Shown here piece by piece: positions 45,921 through 58,440 of a stretch of 64,000 nucleotides of DNA. The notes below the pieces were generated by a model. That model was not told where the DNA came from. It saw only the letters and a program-made list of their open reading frames with translations, and did not search any database. Each line of letters opens with the position of its first letter. Within the stretch, counting starts at the first letter, position 1. The DNA is from Lunularia cruciata (Eukaryota; Streptophyta; Marchantiopsida; Lunulariales; Lunulariaceae). Both the position numbers and the translations under genes were made by a program. Location: the NCBI GenBank assembly GCA_948567375.1, contig OX419761.1, positions 21,800,243 through 21,864,242 on the forward strand, given 5' to 3'.

Positions 45921-48900
45921 CCTTTGTAAGAGAAAGAATAAAAGATAAAAGAAGCTCCAAATAGAAAATTTGCTCTAAGGAGCACATGACCAAAGACAAT
46001 GCATTGATAAAATGCAAAGAAGAGGAAAACCCAAATTTAGAGAACGTAAAGAGAGTCAATCTTATAGGTGCTCAAAAAATTAGCCTTGATGGTCCATCCA
46101 TTGAAAATCATGGAGAGTGGAGTAGAGCATGGGCAAAGTGGGACTTTATCAATCATAATTCCTCATTTGGCTAATAATCATGGAGGAACAAAGAAAGGTA
46201 CTTAGTTGTGGGTAGATATAGGATCTATAAGTTTGACAAAGTATCATAAGAGAAGAGTGTTGGCCAAGAGAGTAAGAGCACTAGGGTTGCTCATTTGTAC
46301 TCCCTTACTTGACCTAAAATTAAGGATTGATAGAAGTGACAATGCTCTAGAGGTGGAGCATGGGGCCGTAGAGACTCTACAATCCACTTGGCTATGGCAT
46401 GTGCCCTAATGATGTACTCCTCAAGGAAGGCTGCTCAGTCTCCTTACAAGAACTATGAATCCTAGAGGGAGTCTCTTGATATCTTAAAGCCCCTCCATGA
46501 GCAGGGAGGAGTAATGTCCATTGAGAGAAAGGGGTCAATAATATCCAAGTGGAGACATGTAGTTGGAGGAAGAGTGTGAATCCAATGAGAGGAAGTAAAG
46601 GCATAGGGTATTAGTAACATGCGAACATCCATAATCATAATAAATATGGTAGGAATGTTTGGATAGGATCCAAAAGTGTAATGGATGGGGTATTTTGTTT
46701 GGGAAGGAGGGGGATGGCCATCTATTGTGTACACAAACAACAAGATCTCCCTCCATGTTGTGTGAGAGAAATCCCTAATCTTGGACAATCTGGAAAAGAC
46801 CGTGTGGGACATTGATAGAATGAAATATAAGGAGGAGAATGATCTTGTGGAGGTGGTAGGAGTAGAAGAATGCTTTGAATGATCCTATGGGGTTAGCAAG
46901 GTCGGATGAGGGTCCAAGGTGAAAGGTGGGTGTGGAGTGTCAATAATATGAAGATGAGGGTAGGGAGACAAATGGTGGAGCATCTTCCATAGGGAATTCT
47001 TCCCTTTAGGGCACTTTGCAAATATAAGTAGCAAACATGACTTGGGGATAAAGGGAATCCTTTTGAATAAACCTAAGCAATTATGTGTGTATGCTAAAAA
47101 AGATGATGTAAGAGTCTACCTCTTACTTGCACATTTGAGGTATGGGGTGGTAGATGAGGAGTGATGCCTATGGTAGTCCCTCTATGGCCCCATATCAAGG
47201 AAAAAGTAGAGACATAAAGAGACATGCTACTAAAAGGGTATACACCTCCAAGAGTACAAAGAGAAGGCCATGAAAAAAAATATAAGACATAGCAACAAAA
47301 TTTTATGTGTCAAAACACCAAAGATAGAAAAAGGAAAGGATGGAAACATAAAACAAGAAGCATATATGAGATGTGAGAAATGCCTATCTACAACCAAGAA
47401 AAAATTGCCTCCATTGTCAAATCCACATGCAAGTCCAACACTGTGCTAGTAGTGCTCAACTCCCAATCACAACAGGTTGGTAATGAAATCAAGAAAAGGT
47501 AGATCACAAAATTGGGTTTATGGTATATGAGTCAATGCCCAAAGACATTAGGCAGCAGGCACAAAGGTCAGTTAGCATTGGGGTGATGCCTGCCAACATT
47601 GCAGGATAGGGAAAGGTACCAGAAGGCACTAGGTTGTAGGGTTTAAGTGCATGCAACATGGGGTGATACTCACCAACTTTGTAGGATAGGTCTATTGAAA
47701 ATGGGTTGGTGCTAGGTGACACTCATGCGCACTAATAATTTAACTTCAAACCATCAACCAAAATAAATTCATAAATGCTAAAAAACAACAAAATAGAAAG
47801 AAAGAAAAGCATATGGGAGATAAAATATACCTTTGGATGATGGTAGTGTAACCTAAGGGTTTTATTTCAAGCCAAGAACATCCACATCAACCTCCTTGAT
47901 TCTAGCAATGGCAGATCAAACTTGGTGTTTATTGATCCAAGGCCATTTTATGAAGGTCATTTGGTGCTGAATTGCATGAAATTCAATTAACCAATCTCCT
48001 TCATGAGTTTTGTTCATATCCTCAAAGTCAACAACTTTATCATAACCCCAAATTTCTGCCATGCTGGGTATTTTCTTTTCAAACACAACTCAACACCAAA
48101 ATGTGCTGGTTTTTGGTGTATGTTGTCTGCCTTCTTCTTTGAAATTAAACCCCCATCCACCTACTTATCCACCCACCCACCCACCCTTCCCTTGATAACT
48201 ACCCGTGCACTCTCCTTCTTGCTCTTGATGCTCTCTTCTGAATTGGGCTCTCTTGCAAAGCTTGCTCTCCTCAAAATTGGAATCTCAAAATTGAAATTGC
48301 TCTTCTCTCAATTGTCTCCTTCTCTCTCCCTTGCGCCCCTCCCAAATGGCACTCTCCTTCTTCTCAATTATCTTCTCTTCTCCTTCTCTTTCTCTTGCGA
48401 CCCCTCTTGAACAACACTCTTCTTCTTTGAATATCCTAAATTGCACTCTCTTTTGTTGGTAAAGTGCTCTCTTATTGCAAGTCAGTGAGAAATGGTGACT
48501 TTTCCAAGAAATGGTGAGCTTATATAGAGATCTACACTCATTCTTAAATCTACATTTTGTAGGAAAAAATCCAAATTCAAAACTCAAAAAATTCAAATTC
48601 CAAATGTCAGTTGATACCAACATGTGTTGCAACATGTTGTCAACTAGTGCTACCATAATTGTTGCCTTGGGAATAGGCACCAATTGGCACCTTCCAAAGA
48701 CCATAAGCATCCATTAATGCCATCCACCCATCTAGGGCCTTCCTATGTACTCCACGCATCTAGTGCCTTCTAACAACACCCACATAGGGTATCAACCGGC
48801 ACCAACCACACAACCAACAACTTCCAATGCCACCATATTGGAATGCTACTTGGAGCATCCACAATGGATGTCAGCTGGCACCAACGGGCTTTAACTTGCA

Positions 48901-48999
48901 TCAACTAGTGCTGAACTTGGACATGAGTGTTTACCAAAACATGTTTGTCAATGTTAATTCTATACAAAATAGGTTCATGCAAAAGATTAAGACTAGCGC
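45921..48999. other. Gene-free repeat-like DNA
   Basis: Part of 45,921-46,900 may be the upstream region of the LINE-like element (minus strand), but I could not align it. A CCAC/CCCA microsatellite lies at about 48,158-48,186. The strand at 48,200-48,450 is CT-rich and reads as long open frames on both strands, which is a composition effect. Short imperfect repeats GGGGTGATRCYYRCCAAC occur at about 47,560 and 47,660. Confidence 0.4.
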
Positions 49000-51237
49000 T
49001 TAACATTCTCCAAAGGATATTATATGATGAAACTTAAGAGAAAGAGTTCATCCTCATCATTCAAAAAATAGTATTTCTATTACCAAGGAACATGTTACTA
49101 CTCAATTTCCTTGATATGATAAGAAATGCATTCTTGCAAATTTCTCTATCTACCAAACCTACACAACCAAGGAACCTTTTTGTACAAAAACTGCAGATAT
49201 TCTCCTTCTCTTATCATGCTCAGGCCATGGCATTTGACTCATCATAATGCTTAATTTGACTGTCATGACCTGGTCTGTAAAGGCAATGGTTGAACCAACA
49301 CTAATGCACCAAATGTTTAACTCTCCTGCAACACAATCTCCATAATTGTGATGCCCAAATCTATCAAGAGTGAGAGCTACTTGGATCCATATTGATATTT
49401 TCTCCCGCATTTAGGTCTTTTGAAATACTCTATGATAATTTATAAGATCAACTATGTTGAAAAAGAATCAACATCCATTCTAGTCAGTTAGTGGAATGCC
49501 TACACATCTAGGCCTATGAAAGATTTAATCACAAATTGCTTACAACAAGGATACATAACTCTCAGTCCTAAGTATCTATGGGAATGTGCATACTTCCACC
49601 CACTAAGGAATAATTAAAGCATAGCTAAATCTCTCTCTTCATCTTTACATTCATCAAAATTTATCTCCAAATTTAAGTAGATAATCCATTGTATACATTT
49701 CATAATGTTTTAGTGAGTTGTACATGCAGTCGTGTTGTGGTTTGTGTAGCCCATGAAAAAGTAAATTAACGTAGTTTATCTCCATATTAGTGGAGTAGGT
49801 TGTATGAAAGATCCCTACATTGAGCTATTGCTATATGAGCAATCTATATACATGCATGTGATTGGCTACATGCATTATGATCTTATCCTTTACAAGTGTT
49901 CTGATGTATATAGGTGGTAGAGAATTGAAAGAGAAAAAGTGAGGGGGCTATTTTTAGTGAAAGGATTCTTGAGGATTATGTTGAAAGTGAGAGTTGTAGC
50001 AAAACTTGGAGACTAGGCATTGGTGAGAGCAATTGAGTAGGAGATGTCCCATGCTCCCAATCTACCACTCCCAATCCTTTTCTCATCAAGCTTCAAATTC
50101 TACATCATGACAACTTTCAAGATTGGATGGTGATACATTTTGGGGCAGCATTTGTGGAATCAATGATGGGAATTCCAAATCTTGTAGTTCTTGCATTGCT
50201 TACTTATAAGCAAGTCTAGGATTTAGTGATTTATGGGCTCTTATAGAAGGAGAGTGGCTTAATTTTGCTCATGAGCTTCAAGGTGGATTTGTGGAGTCCA
50301 TTTGTCAAAAGTGAAGAGACTAAATGACAAACTTGTAAGATATTGGGTCCCAAGAGGAGAATTCAAGAGTTTTTCCAAGATCAAAGAAGTTTGAAGAGAG
50401 CATTTGAGGAGTGAAGACCATGATTGGAGAGAAGAGATGATAGGATATAATTTAAAGACAAAAAAAGATGATTTAAGTAGATTATGGGGAGGTATGATAG
50501 ATTGAATCAAGGAGGGTAGAATTCATACCCAAGAGCACAAAATAAACAATTTGAAGAGCTTCAAGAGATATTTTTATAATTTGATAGTGGAGTTAGAGAG
50601 TAGACAAAGTGTTTATAATAATGAGCATAATTTTTTTTAGTTTTGGGCTAATTTCAAATTATATCTGGTTGATTAAAGTTGGTGCTTTTGGGATGTAAAG
50701 TGTTGGAGAAGTATTGATGATCAGGTTTAGGGTTTTGATCACTCTCCAAGTTGTGGTTCAAGTCTCTTTGTGAAAAATTCTCCAATGCTATTGGTGGTAA
50801 GATTTTACACCTCTATGCAAAAGGTTCATGCAAATTCCTCAAAAAGAGAATTTAGGTTCTTGGATCAAGTGTACTTGAATTTGTAGAGCTCACAAGTTAG
50901 CCCAACTCAGATATTGAACCATATCTAAAGATTGGGGTTGGATTAGGCCATCAAACTCTGCAGAAGGTTAGACTAGGTGTCACGCCATTTGTAACATTGC
51001 ATCTAGATTGCTTGGACTCTAGAGAAGTAGTGTTGGTAGTAAGGAGTATTTTGGCAATTACTCATAGATTACTAGTTGAAAATCAGATTTTGTGTTTGGG
51101 CTATTGACTAGATGGTGGGACCCACTATCACTTGCACCGTTTGCACTATCAGGTGTGCCATTAGTAGAACCATTAAGGTTGGAAACCAAGAGGTATGATT
51201 TTGAAGTGTAGCTTTAGAGAGCTCACACCACCTATCC
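49000..51237. other. Gene-free stretch upstream of element F
   Basis: No domain, tRNA or clear LTR terminus was recognised. The GA- and TTG-rich text resembles the LTR or leader DNA of element F and may belong to it. Confidence 0.35.
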
Positions 51238-53055
51238 CTGGTGATCTTGGTAGCTTAGGAAGTGGATAACTCATATTATATCAAATGCCAAATGGTGGCA
51301 GAGTCAGTCCAATGTTGATTTATGAGATAGAGGGTTTTTATTTAGATTTCTTGTGATTGGACTCCCTCCATTCTCTACTTCCTATTTGGGTACCATGTTT
51401 GTGTGAGGTGCCTTGACTTTAGAGCGTTGGTGCTCTAGTGTGCTCTTGGTAGTGAGGTTGGAGTGATGACCAATCAGACTATTTATGTTTCTCTCCGATG
51501 AGGTAGGAAGTGATGACCTACAAAATGTGAGAGTGGATGTTGTGATGGCAAGTTACAAGTTGCCCTTTCTTGTAGTGTAGGTGTCGCAATAAGAGCTACA
51601 TTAGTGGGTGGTGTTTGGTTGGTACATTAGCACTTGGTGGTGATAGAGGCCGGTGAGTGTCACTTGGATTCTCTTAGGTAGTGTGGGTGTGGCTTGATTG
51701 TAATCTCCTTGTTGAAGCTTTTACCTTTTTTTTCATCTATAGATGTAGGGACAAATTATTGGCAATTATTGAGTGATATATCAAGTACAAATCTGATTGA
51801 GTGTGATTCGAGTTGTGTGAACAAATTGATTAAATCAAAGAAGTGAGGTCATGGGGAAAGCGGGTGCAAGAACTAAGGGTGTTAGTGGTATCTCCAAGCC
51901 TTGCTAATCATTGGTAGCTTGATCAAGGTTCAGATTTTCCTTGGGAGTGATCATGTGCAAAAAGCTCTTTGAATTGATGTAGATCTGGCAGTGAGGTAGA
52001 TGGTGTGCGGAAGTGATGGCCAATTTTTGTTAAGAAGATATTCAATTTTGAGCAATGGTGTTTGTTTTGAGCTCAGGGAGTGAAAGTAAGACCAATTTGG
52101 TGCAAATTAAGCTCAAATGGCAAAATTGAAGGTAGAGTTGTTAACCCATCCTTGTGAATTGTGATTTGGAGAACCCCATCTTCTCAATTTGGCTCAAGTG
52201 GAGAGTTAGTAGACGATTTGGTGGTCAGCCAACTCTAAGGATTTAGATCAAATGTTGGCTAGAGTTTATGTCAGATTTTTAGGCTCAAGTTGGAAGAGCT
52301 TGGCCAAACTTGGAGGAGGTTTGCTAGATTTGGAGAGGGTTCAAAGGCAAGAAGAAAGGTCTCATCTGGGCATTTAGAGGCTTTGAGTCATAGGGCTATG
52401 AAGGCCTAGAAGGGCTAGCAAGCCAGCTTGCTAGCGTGAGGCTAGCCAATCTAGAGTAGATTTTGGTCATTGTTTGGTAAAATCTGCCCGCCCTCCTAGA
52501 TTATGCGCAACAAGGTTTGACCCCTAGATCTCTAGTGTTCCTAGACTGGTGCCCTAGCCAATTGGTCCACCCTCACTTGTTGTCCTAGTGACTATTCCAT
52601 TGTTATCTATACACACGGAGCTTTGGCTAAGAGAGACATCTCAATCCTATTCCTGGTGATCTTGGTAGCTTAGGAAGTGGATAACTCATATTATATCAAA
52701 TGCCAAATGGTGGCAGAGTCAGTCCAATGTTGATTTATGAGATAGAGGGTTTTTATTTAGATTTCTTGTGATTGGACTCCTTCCATTCTCTACTTCCTAT
52801 TTGAGCACCATGTTTGTGTGAGGTGCCTTGACTTTAGAGCATTGGTGCTCTAGCGTGCTCTTGGTAGTGAGGCTGGAGTGATGACCAATCAGACTACTCA
52901 TGTTTCTCTCTGAGGAGGTAGGAAGTGATGACCTACAAAATGTGAGAGTGGATGTTTTGATGGCAAGTTACAAGTTGCCCTTTCCCGTAGTGTAGTTGTC
53001 ACAATAAGAGCTACATTAGTGGGTGGTGTTTGGTTGGTACATTAGCACTTGGTGG
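51238..53055 (+). repeat. 404-bp direct repeats 1,414 bp apart (LTR end, primer site and leader of element F)
   Basis: Copies at 51,238-51,641 and 52,652-53,055 are about 96% identical with no net length difference; most differences are C/T or G/A transitions. Each contains AAATGGTGGCAGAGTCAG, which resembles a tRNA-iMet primer site (TGGTATCAGAGCCA, about 11 of 14 matches) and is therefore likely the LTR-leader junction of the gag gene that follows. The 1.0 kb between them may be LTR sequence. The arrangement suggests a tandem duplication or two overlapping insertions. Confidence 0.6.
52414..52435. repeat. 22-bp inverted repeat
   Basis: GCTAGCAAGC, spacer CA, GCTTGCTAGC: perfect 10-bp arms in the presumed LTR region of element F. 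Confidence 0.75.
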
Positions 53056-53220
53056 TATTAGCACTTGGTGGAGTACTTGTAGTGGCTATGGTTACGGGAT
53101 GTTATTTCTAGTTACTTTGTCTTGATGGAGTCCTTTGGGGATTCCAAAAGGGACAGCACTGTAGTAGGTAGAGGGTTTAATAGGAGTGGCGCTTGATATT
53201 AGCATGTATCTCAAGTCCCA

Positions 53221-54429
53221 ATGAAGGAGGAGATTGACTCTAAGTTGGAGTTTGACAAAGGGGATGATTTAGTTGAGAGTGCACTTGGTGTGTCCGCACC
53301 ATTCTTGTGGGATATGGATGAGATTTATGGGGCCTCCAAAGGCCTCAAGCGTTACTCTAGTATAATGGGTACCATTGAGTTGGATGACTTCATCCAAGAG
53401 TTTGATACTTGGCATGATCTACAACAGATGTGGAACCTAACTTTGTTCACACCATTCATGCCATGGAAGGAGTTGTTTCAATACTTGGAGGGTCCACCAA
53501 TGGAAAACTAACATGAGTTTAGGAGAGCTTACTTGGAGGAAATTGAGCTATGGGAGCAATATTGGCCTCCAAACTATATCTCCATCACTTTAGGCTTGAT
53601 TTCTTAGAGTAGATCAATTGTACCCATGAGTTTTAGCTATAGTAGCATTGGTGGATTTCTTGGAGATGGTGCTACTATGAGTGGAGGTACTACTACATGA
53701 GGTGGTTTAGTATTGGAGTTTAACCTCATGGTGGAGTTCTTCCAATGTTTGAGGTAGAATTACCAAGGAGTGCAAATTGACAAGCTAAGGAGCTTGTAAG
53801 AGTTTCAGCAAAAGGCTACAGAGAGCTTACATGAGGCATACACTTGCATGGGATGGCTGATTAATTTTACTCAAGGAGTTATTTAGGCCCAAGCAGTCCA
53901 ATTTTGGTATGGGATATTGGACAAGGAGTTGCAATATAGAGTCTGTGATGCTACATTATTACATGCTACTTTGGCTACTTTGGCTACTTTAGCAATGGTC
54001 TTTGGTTTGGCTGAGCATATTGAGCTGAACATGGTGGAGGAGAGAGTGGTGATATTTGGATTTGGTAGGGAAGCCTCATCCACAACTGTTACTTCTTCTA
54101 AACTGCAGTAGAGTGCACCACATCATGTTGGCTTTTAAGGACAAGGTGGTAGAGGATCCACATCTGGTAGGGATGCAATACCTACCCTTACTTCCAATAT
54201 AACCTTGGCTACTCAAATTGAGTAGTTGGAGCAAAGATTGGCTAGCATAGCCATAGCTCAGAGGAGATCAAATTTGGGTGCTGAGGCTTCCACCTCATAT
54301 GCTAGTGATAAAGATGTCTTGGATTTCATGTTTAGAGTAGTACATGTAGATGCCTCTGCAATAATGACTAGGAGTGCAATATGTGCTCCAAAGCATCAAT
54401 GGAGTTGGACCCACATAGAAGAGAGGTAG
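53221..54429 (+). pseudogene. Gag relic of element F
   Basis: Opens with MKEEIDSKLEFDKGDD, then IELDDFIQEFDTWHD, FTPFMPWKELFQYLEG, HEFRRAYLEEIELWEQYW and, after stops, FWYGILDKELQYRV and a C-terminal coiled coil IEXLEQRLASIA. This pattern (acidic domain, WxxLFQxLEG, FWxxI) is that of a retrotransposon gag with an N-terminal matrix-like part. Stops at about 53,512, 53,605, 54,110 and 54,427 show decay. It is in the same orientation as the protease and methyltransferase that follow, and no zinc knuckle is visible. Confidence 0.55.
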
Positions 54430-54615
54430 GGAGACATGTCAAACTATAGATGACATCCATAGCTCCTAGACATCCTAGTGCAAGTGTGGTAGGTGGTGAT
54501 AGGATGCATGATAGACTACCTATTAGTCAACCACCTGCTACTACATTGATTGAGTTTAGCTCAATGTTGGAGGTGGCTCTATTGATTATGTGATTTCCAT
54601 TATTTCAACTAGTAC

Positions 54616-55200
54616 ATGATTATATTGGGAGTAAACCAAACCCCAATGTTCCGATTGGCTGCCATGCTTCGTGATAGTTGGGATGATGTGGTTCTTATTA
54701 CTAGGGCAGAGGTGGTTGATAGTGGAGTTGACTTGGTTGAGGAGCATGGGATCTGCTCAACAACCAATGGCTTATGGCAAGCAACAATGGCTATATTGGA
54801 TGAGTTACCAACTAGACCAGCCTTTGAGCAAGCACAATTTACACCTAGAGTTGTCCTATTGGATAACCAGAGGGGGACTTTTCATTTGGTGGGACCTTTA
54901 GAGAAGGTGTTTACACCATATATGGTCTTCCTAGACTTTGGTGCACATCCCCAACATATGGGGATAGCTATAGTTGTTGGTCTGGAGTTTACAAAAGACC
55001 AATGTGGAGAGGTGTCTATTTTAGATCCAAACATCTCTAGAGGGTGGTTCTATATAGTACATCATATGTAGAGAGCTTGTTGTTAAGATTTAGCTTGATC
55101 ATCAGACTGATAACTCTATGGTGAGAGCTCAAGCCATTGCAACCGTAGTTGAGTCATATGATGTGTTAGATGGGGAGCAATGTTGTGTTGTATCCCATGG
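54616..55200 (+). pseudogene. Aspartic protease relic of element F
   Basis: A 151-codon open frame contains PYMVFLDFGAHPQHMG: a retroviral-type protease flap strand and active site in which D-S-G has become D-F-G (Asp codon at 54,934-54,936). After the stop at 55,069 the frame continues with IATVVESYDVLDG, the second conserved half of such proteases. It would process the polyprotein. It lies between the gag and the methyltransferase domain, suggesting all three were one polyprotein. Confidence 0.6.
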
Positions 55201-55499
55201 GTTTTAGTATTGACTATTGGGAGGAGATAGTCTCCTATAGACTAGGTTGGTAGTTAGGTGAGGGATAGGTATGTTGCCTACCAATATGCTTTAGTAGTGG
55301 TAGTCTTGGCTCACTACAGTCCAAGACCATGGCAACATTAGTTTAAGCTTTTAGTGGTTTTGTTACTTGGCCTAGTGACTTATTGGAGTGGAATGCCATG
55401 CACAAGATACTCCAATACAAGAAGAGATCACTCAAATTTGGAGTACAAGTGGGATTGTTCCATCCACCTTAGATGTTCTATTGGTGGAGTTCAGAGGAG

Positions 55500-56350
55500 G
55501 CATTGCAACATCATGCAAATCAGTTGGTGCAACAGGCTTGGAGTGGAGCCTTTGTACCACCAAGATACCAATGTGAGGATGAGCCTCTAGAGTTGATTAA
55601 CTTGATACCTCTAGATACCACACTCATTGCTTGGAAATATCTAATAGGGGGAGTATGTCTATTGGAGTTGTTTGGTGGGATTAGCACTGGACTAGCTATG
55701 GTACTACAAACAAGTATACGAGTACAAAGGTATTTATATGTGGAGAGGGATGATACTGCTAGGTGAGTCTCTCTACATCATATGGCACACTTGACCTATT
55801 GGTATCTTGAATTATTGATGTCAATAGTCAAGGGTCACCAAAAGACCATACTAACAGACATTTCCTTGCAGAGGGCATAGGATTTGGAGAAACATGGTCC
55901 CATTCATTTTTTAATTATTGGATGGCAATGTCAAGGATATACATGTGTTGGCTAAGGCTTGGGTCTTTAAGATCCCCATTCTAGTATGTTTTGGGAGATG
56001 TTATAGATGCTAAGACATCTTCAGGTTCATCAGTTCATTTCTCCAGCTTACATTTTGGAGAACATCCCTTTGATGCATGATTTTGGCACATAGGTGGTGG
56101 CAAGTGCACATCAGGTCCATTCTTGGATGGGACCTTTTGTGTCGTTGGATGCAGCCAAAGTAGGATAACGGGCTCATTGTCTTCATCTTTGGTGGAAGAA
56201 CCTCTTATCTAGAGAGGTTCTATAGTGTGCTTATGATGTGATTCAATGACAAGACCATCTCACCATTAATGACATCTTTGATGTTGAGTGTTAGTCTCAA
56301 ATGGTGGTAGTGGCTGATAGGTCATCTATGGTAATGGTGAACCTAGTTGG
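55500..56350 (+). pseudogene. C5 cytosine DNA methyltransferase domain in retroelement F
   Basis: Motifs of DNA (cytosine-5) methyltransferases occur in order: motif I, LLELFGGISTGLA (S-adenosylmethionine binding, 55,662-55,697); motif II-like YLYVERDD (55,731-55,754); motif IV, GWQCQG with the catalytic Cys codon at 55,930-55,932 (Pro of PCQ replaced by Gln); motif VI, ILENIP with Glu at 56,058-56,060; motif VIII-like RAHCLHLWWKNL (56,169-56,204, consensus QxRxR replaced). Linkers before motif I (VQQAWSGAFVPP, PLDTTLIAW) continue from the protease, arguing for one polyprotein. Frameshifts at 55,766-55,921 and at about 55,980 and several stops inactivate it. The target-recognition part and motifs IX-X are missing because element A was inserted at 56,364. 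Known captures of methyltransferases by retroelements exist; the specificity here cannot be told. Confidence 0.75.
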
Positions 56351-56363
56351 ACAGCCCTGATCT

Positions 56364-57052
56364 ATGAGCCGGCCTGTCTTTCACTCAAGATGAATCTCTG
56401 ATGGCTATTATGGTAGCGCACCATGAACTAAGAAGGCAAAGAACCCCAACTCTATCATACTCCTCCAAGGCTAACACTCCAAGACTCAAGACATTGCTCA
56501 CTAGAGAACTCAATGAGAGAGAGATAGTTGCAAATGAAAGGATGATGAGTACCTCTTCATCCCTTGTTTATATACATATGAAATAGCTATGTACTAAAGT
56601 TATTATTTACCAAAGTAACTCATGTTACTAGGCTAAAAGTCAAGTAAAGTCAAAAAGTATAAAGGAATATCTATCTACATGGCCATATTCCACTAAGCAT
56701 GTGATCTTATCTTGACCCAACCACTAAGGCAAGGATTCCTTCACATGGGCTATCCTTGGACTACAGAAAAATCCAAAACAAAAAGGCTTGCGGGCCAAAG
56801 AGTTCTCAACTCTTTCCTCAAAGCCAAACACCTAGGAATAATACCAAGTCAACACACTAGAATCCAAAATAGTGGTGCTCATCTTTTCCACTTCCTCTTA
56901 AGTAAGGTCCCTTCTATCTTAGCTATGACTAACTTTAGCTAATCATGACTAATGTAGAACCATCCTTTATCTATATAAATAATATCTCTCAAGTACTTGT
57001 TATACTAAGCTAAATATCACAATACCACACACATGCACAAATGGGTGTTACA
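56364..57052 (-). mobile_element. 3' LTR of the family A element (A5)
   Basis: 689 bp; on the minus strand TGTAACACCC to GAGCCGGCTCATA. The upstream sequence GGTAGAGAGACCTTCACTTT on the minus strand is the usual gypsy end of pol just before the polypurine tract; the AGGATAAA at the LTR border is a weak purine tract. TATA box at 56,567-56,574. Confidence 0.88.
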
Positions 57053-57059
57053 TTTATCC

Positions 57060-58440
57060 TAAGTATTCACTTTGTCCTCAAAGTGAAGGTCTCTCTACCT
57101 TCTATTATACAATTCCTACTTATCATGGTTCATCCTATCAAAGTGCATTCTTCTCAACTCCTTGAGATCTTAGGTGTAATTGCTCCACACCTTCTACACT
57201 ATGAAAGGTCCAAAGTCCTTAGGCAAACACTTCTTTTGCACTCTCTTGAATCAAATGGAATCAAACAACATTATCCAATCACCTTCTTTGAAAGGCTCCA
57301 CCTTCTTCTTGCCTTGCCTCTTGTCATAGCTCTCCTTTTTTTCCTTTGGGTTTGCTCCACTCAAACCATAGAAACTGCTCTTGCTTCTTTCAACTCCATG
57401 AGTTGATCCTTCCTTGACTTATGTGCATCACCTCCTTGTGCTTTCTTCAATCTGCTATGAATGCTTTGGAAGGTAGGAAGATCAAAGTGAATAGGTAAGG
57501 TAGAATCAATACCATATACCAATTGAAATGCGGAATATCCAGTGGAAGTCTTTATGGTTGTCCAATACTCTCACAAAACTGCATGAATCCTCTTATCCCA
57601 ATGATGTTTAGCCCCCTCCATTTATGCATCTTTAGCCAACATCATGCACAAGGTCTAATTGATTCTCTCTTCCAAGCCATTGGAATTTGGCTTATAGGAT
57701 GTAGTTACTCTATGTGTATTAGAGAAATATTGTTGCATGGCTGTAGTAATGCTTCCTATAAACTCTCCTCATCTATTAGAAACCAACTCCGAAGGGCATC
57801 CAAACCTAGTAATAATGCGTTCATAAAGAAATCTACCCATTTCATCTTCATTCTTGTCCCTTAATGGTCTAGCCTCAACCCATTTGGTAAGGTTATTAGT
57901 AACTACCACAATGTACCAATTGTTCCTTGGGGTTCAATTGAGAGGACCTACAAAATCAATTCCCCACTTCCCAAAAGGTCATAATAATAGAATTGATCTA
58001 CATGGTGGAGTGGATGTAGACTTTCTAGCAAAATCTTGACAAACATGAAAAGGTTTGCAATAATCAAGACAATCCTTGAAAATCCTTCTCCAATGGTAAC
58101 TTGCATCTTGCATCTTGAATCTTGAAAGCAATCATCTTTCCTGCAAAGTGTCTTCCACACACTAAAAGTTCATTAAACTCCCTTATGAGTAGGATAGACT
58201 CTTCCCTACCCATTGCTCTTTGAAGTAGACCATCTACTCCTTGGTGAAAAAGAATATCCTCCACCATTGTGTAAGGTCTAGATCTTGCTGCAAGGGCCTT
58301 CCTCTCCCTACCATGCATCCCTTTTGGATAGTTATCTCTTGTCACAAAATCCACAATCTCCTTATATTCCAGTGGAACCTCTTGAGTGATTGAGATTGTC
58401 ATGAGCTCCTCATCCAGGAAGGAATCATCCACTAGCTCAT
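57060..58440 (-). pseudogene. Integrase relic of the family A element
   Basis: The zinc-binding N-terminus is represented by VCGRHFAGKM and DCLDYCKPFHVCQDF (57,995-58,180). The core begins with KWGIDFVGP (first catalytic Asp, about 57,956), continues with CPSELVSNR (second Asp replaced by Asn, followed by a stop) and NSNGLEERI (catalytic Glu, about 57,660). The C-terminal part KKVEPFKEGDWIML (about 57,290) is the GPY-type tail. Loss of the catalytic Asp and several stops make it inactive. Confidence 0.75.

Noticed and set aside
48285..48710. 141-codon minus-strand frame and the overlapping CT-rich plus-strand frame
   Set aside because: Low-complexity CTT/TCT strand gives Glu/Arg on one strand and Leu/Ser on the other; no conserved domain.
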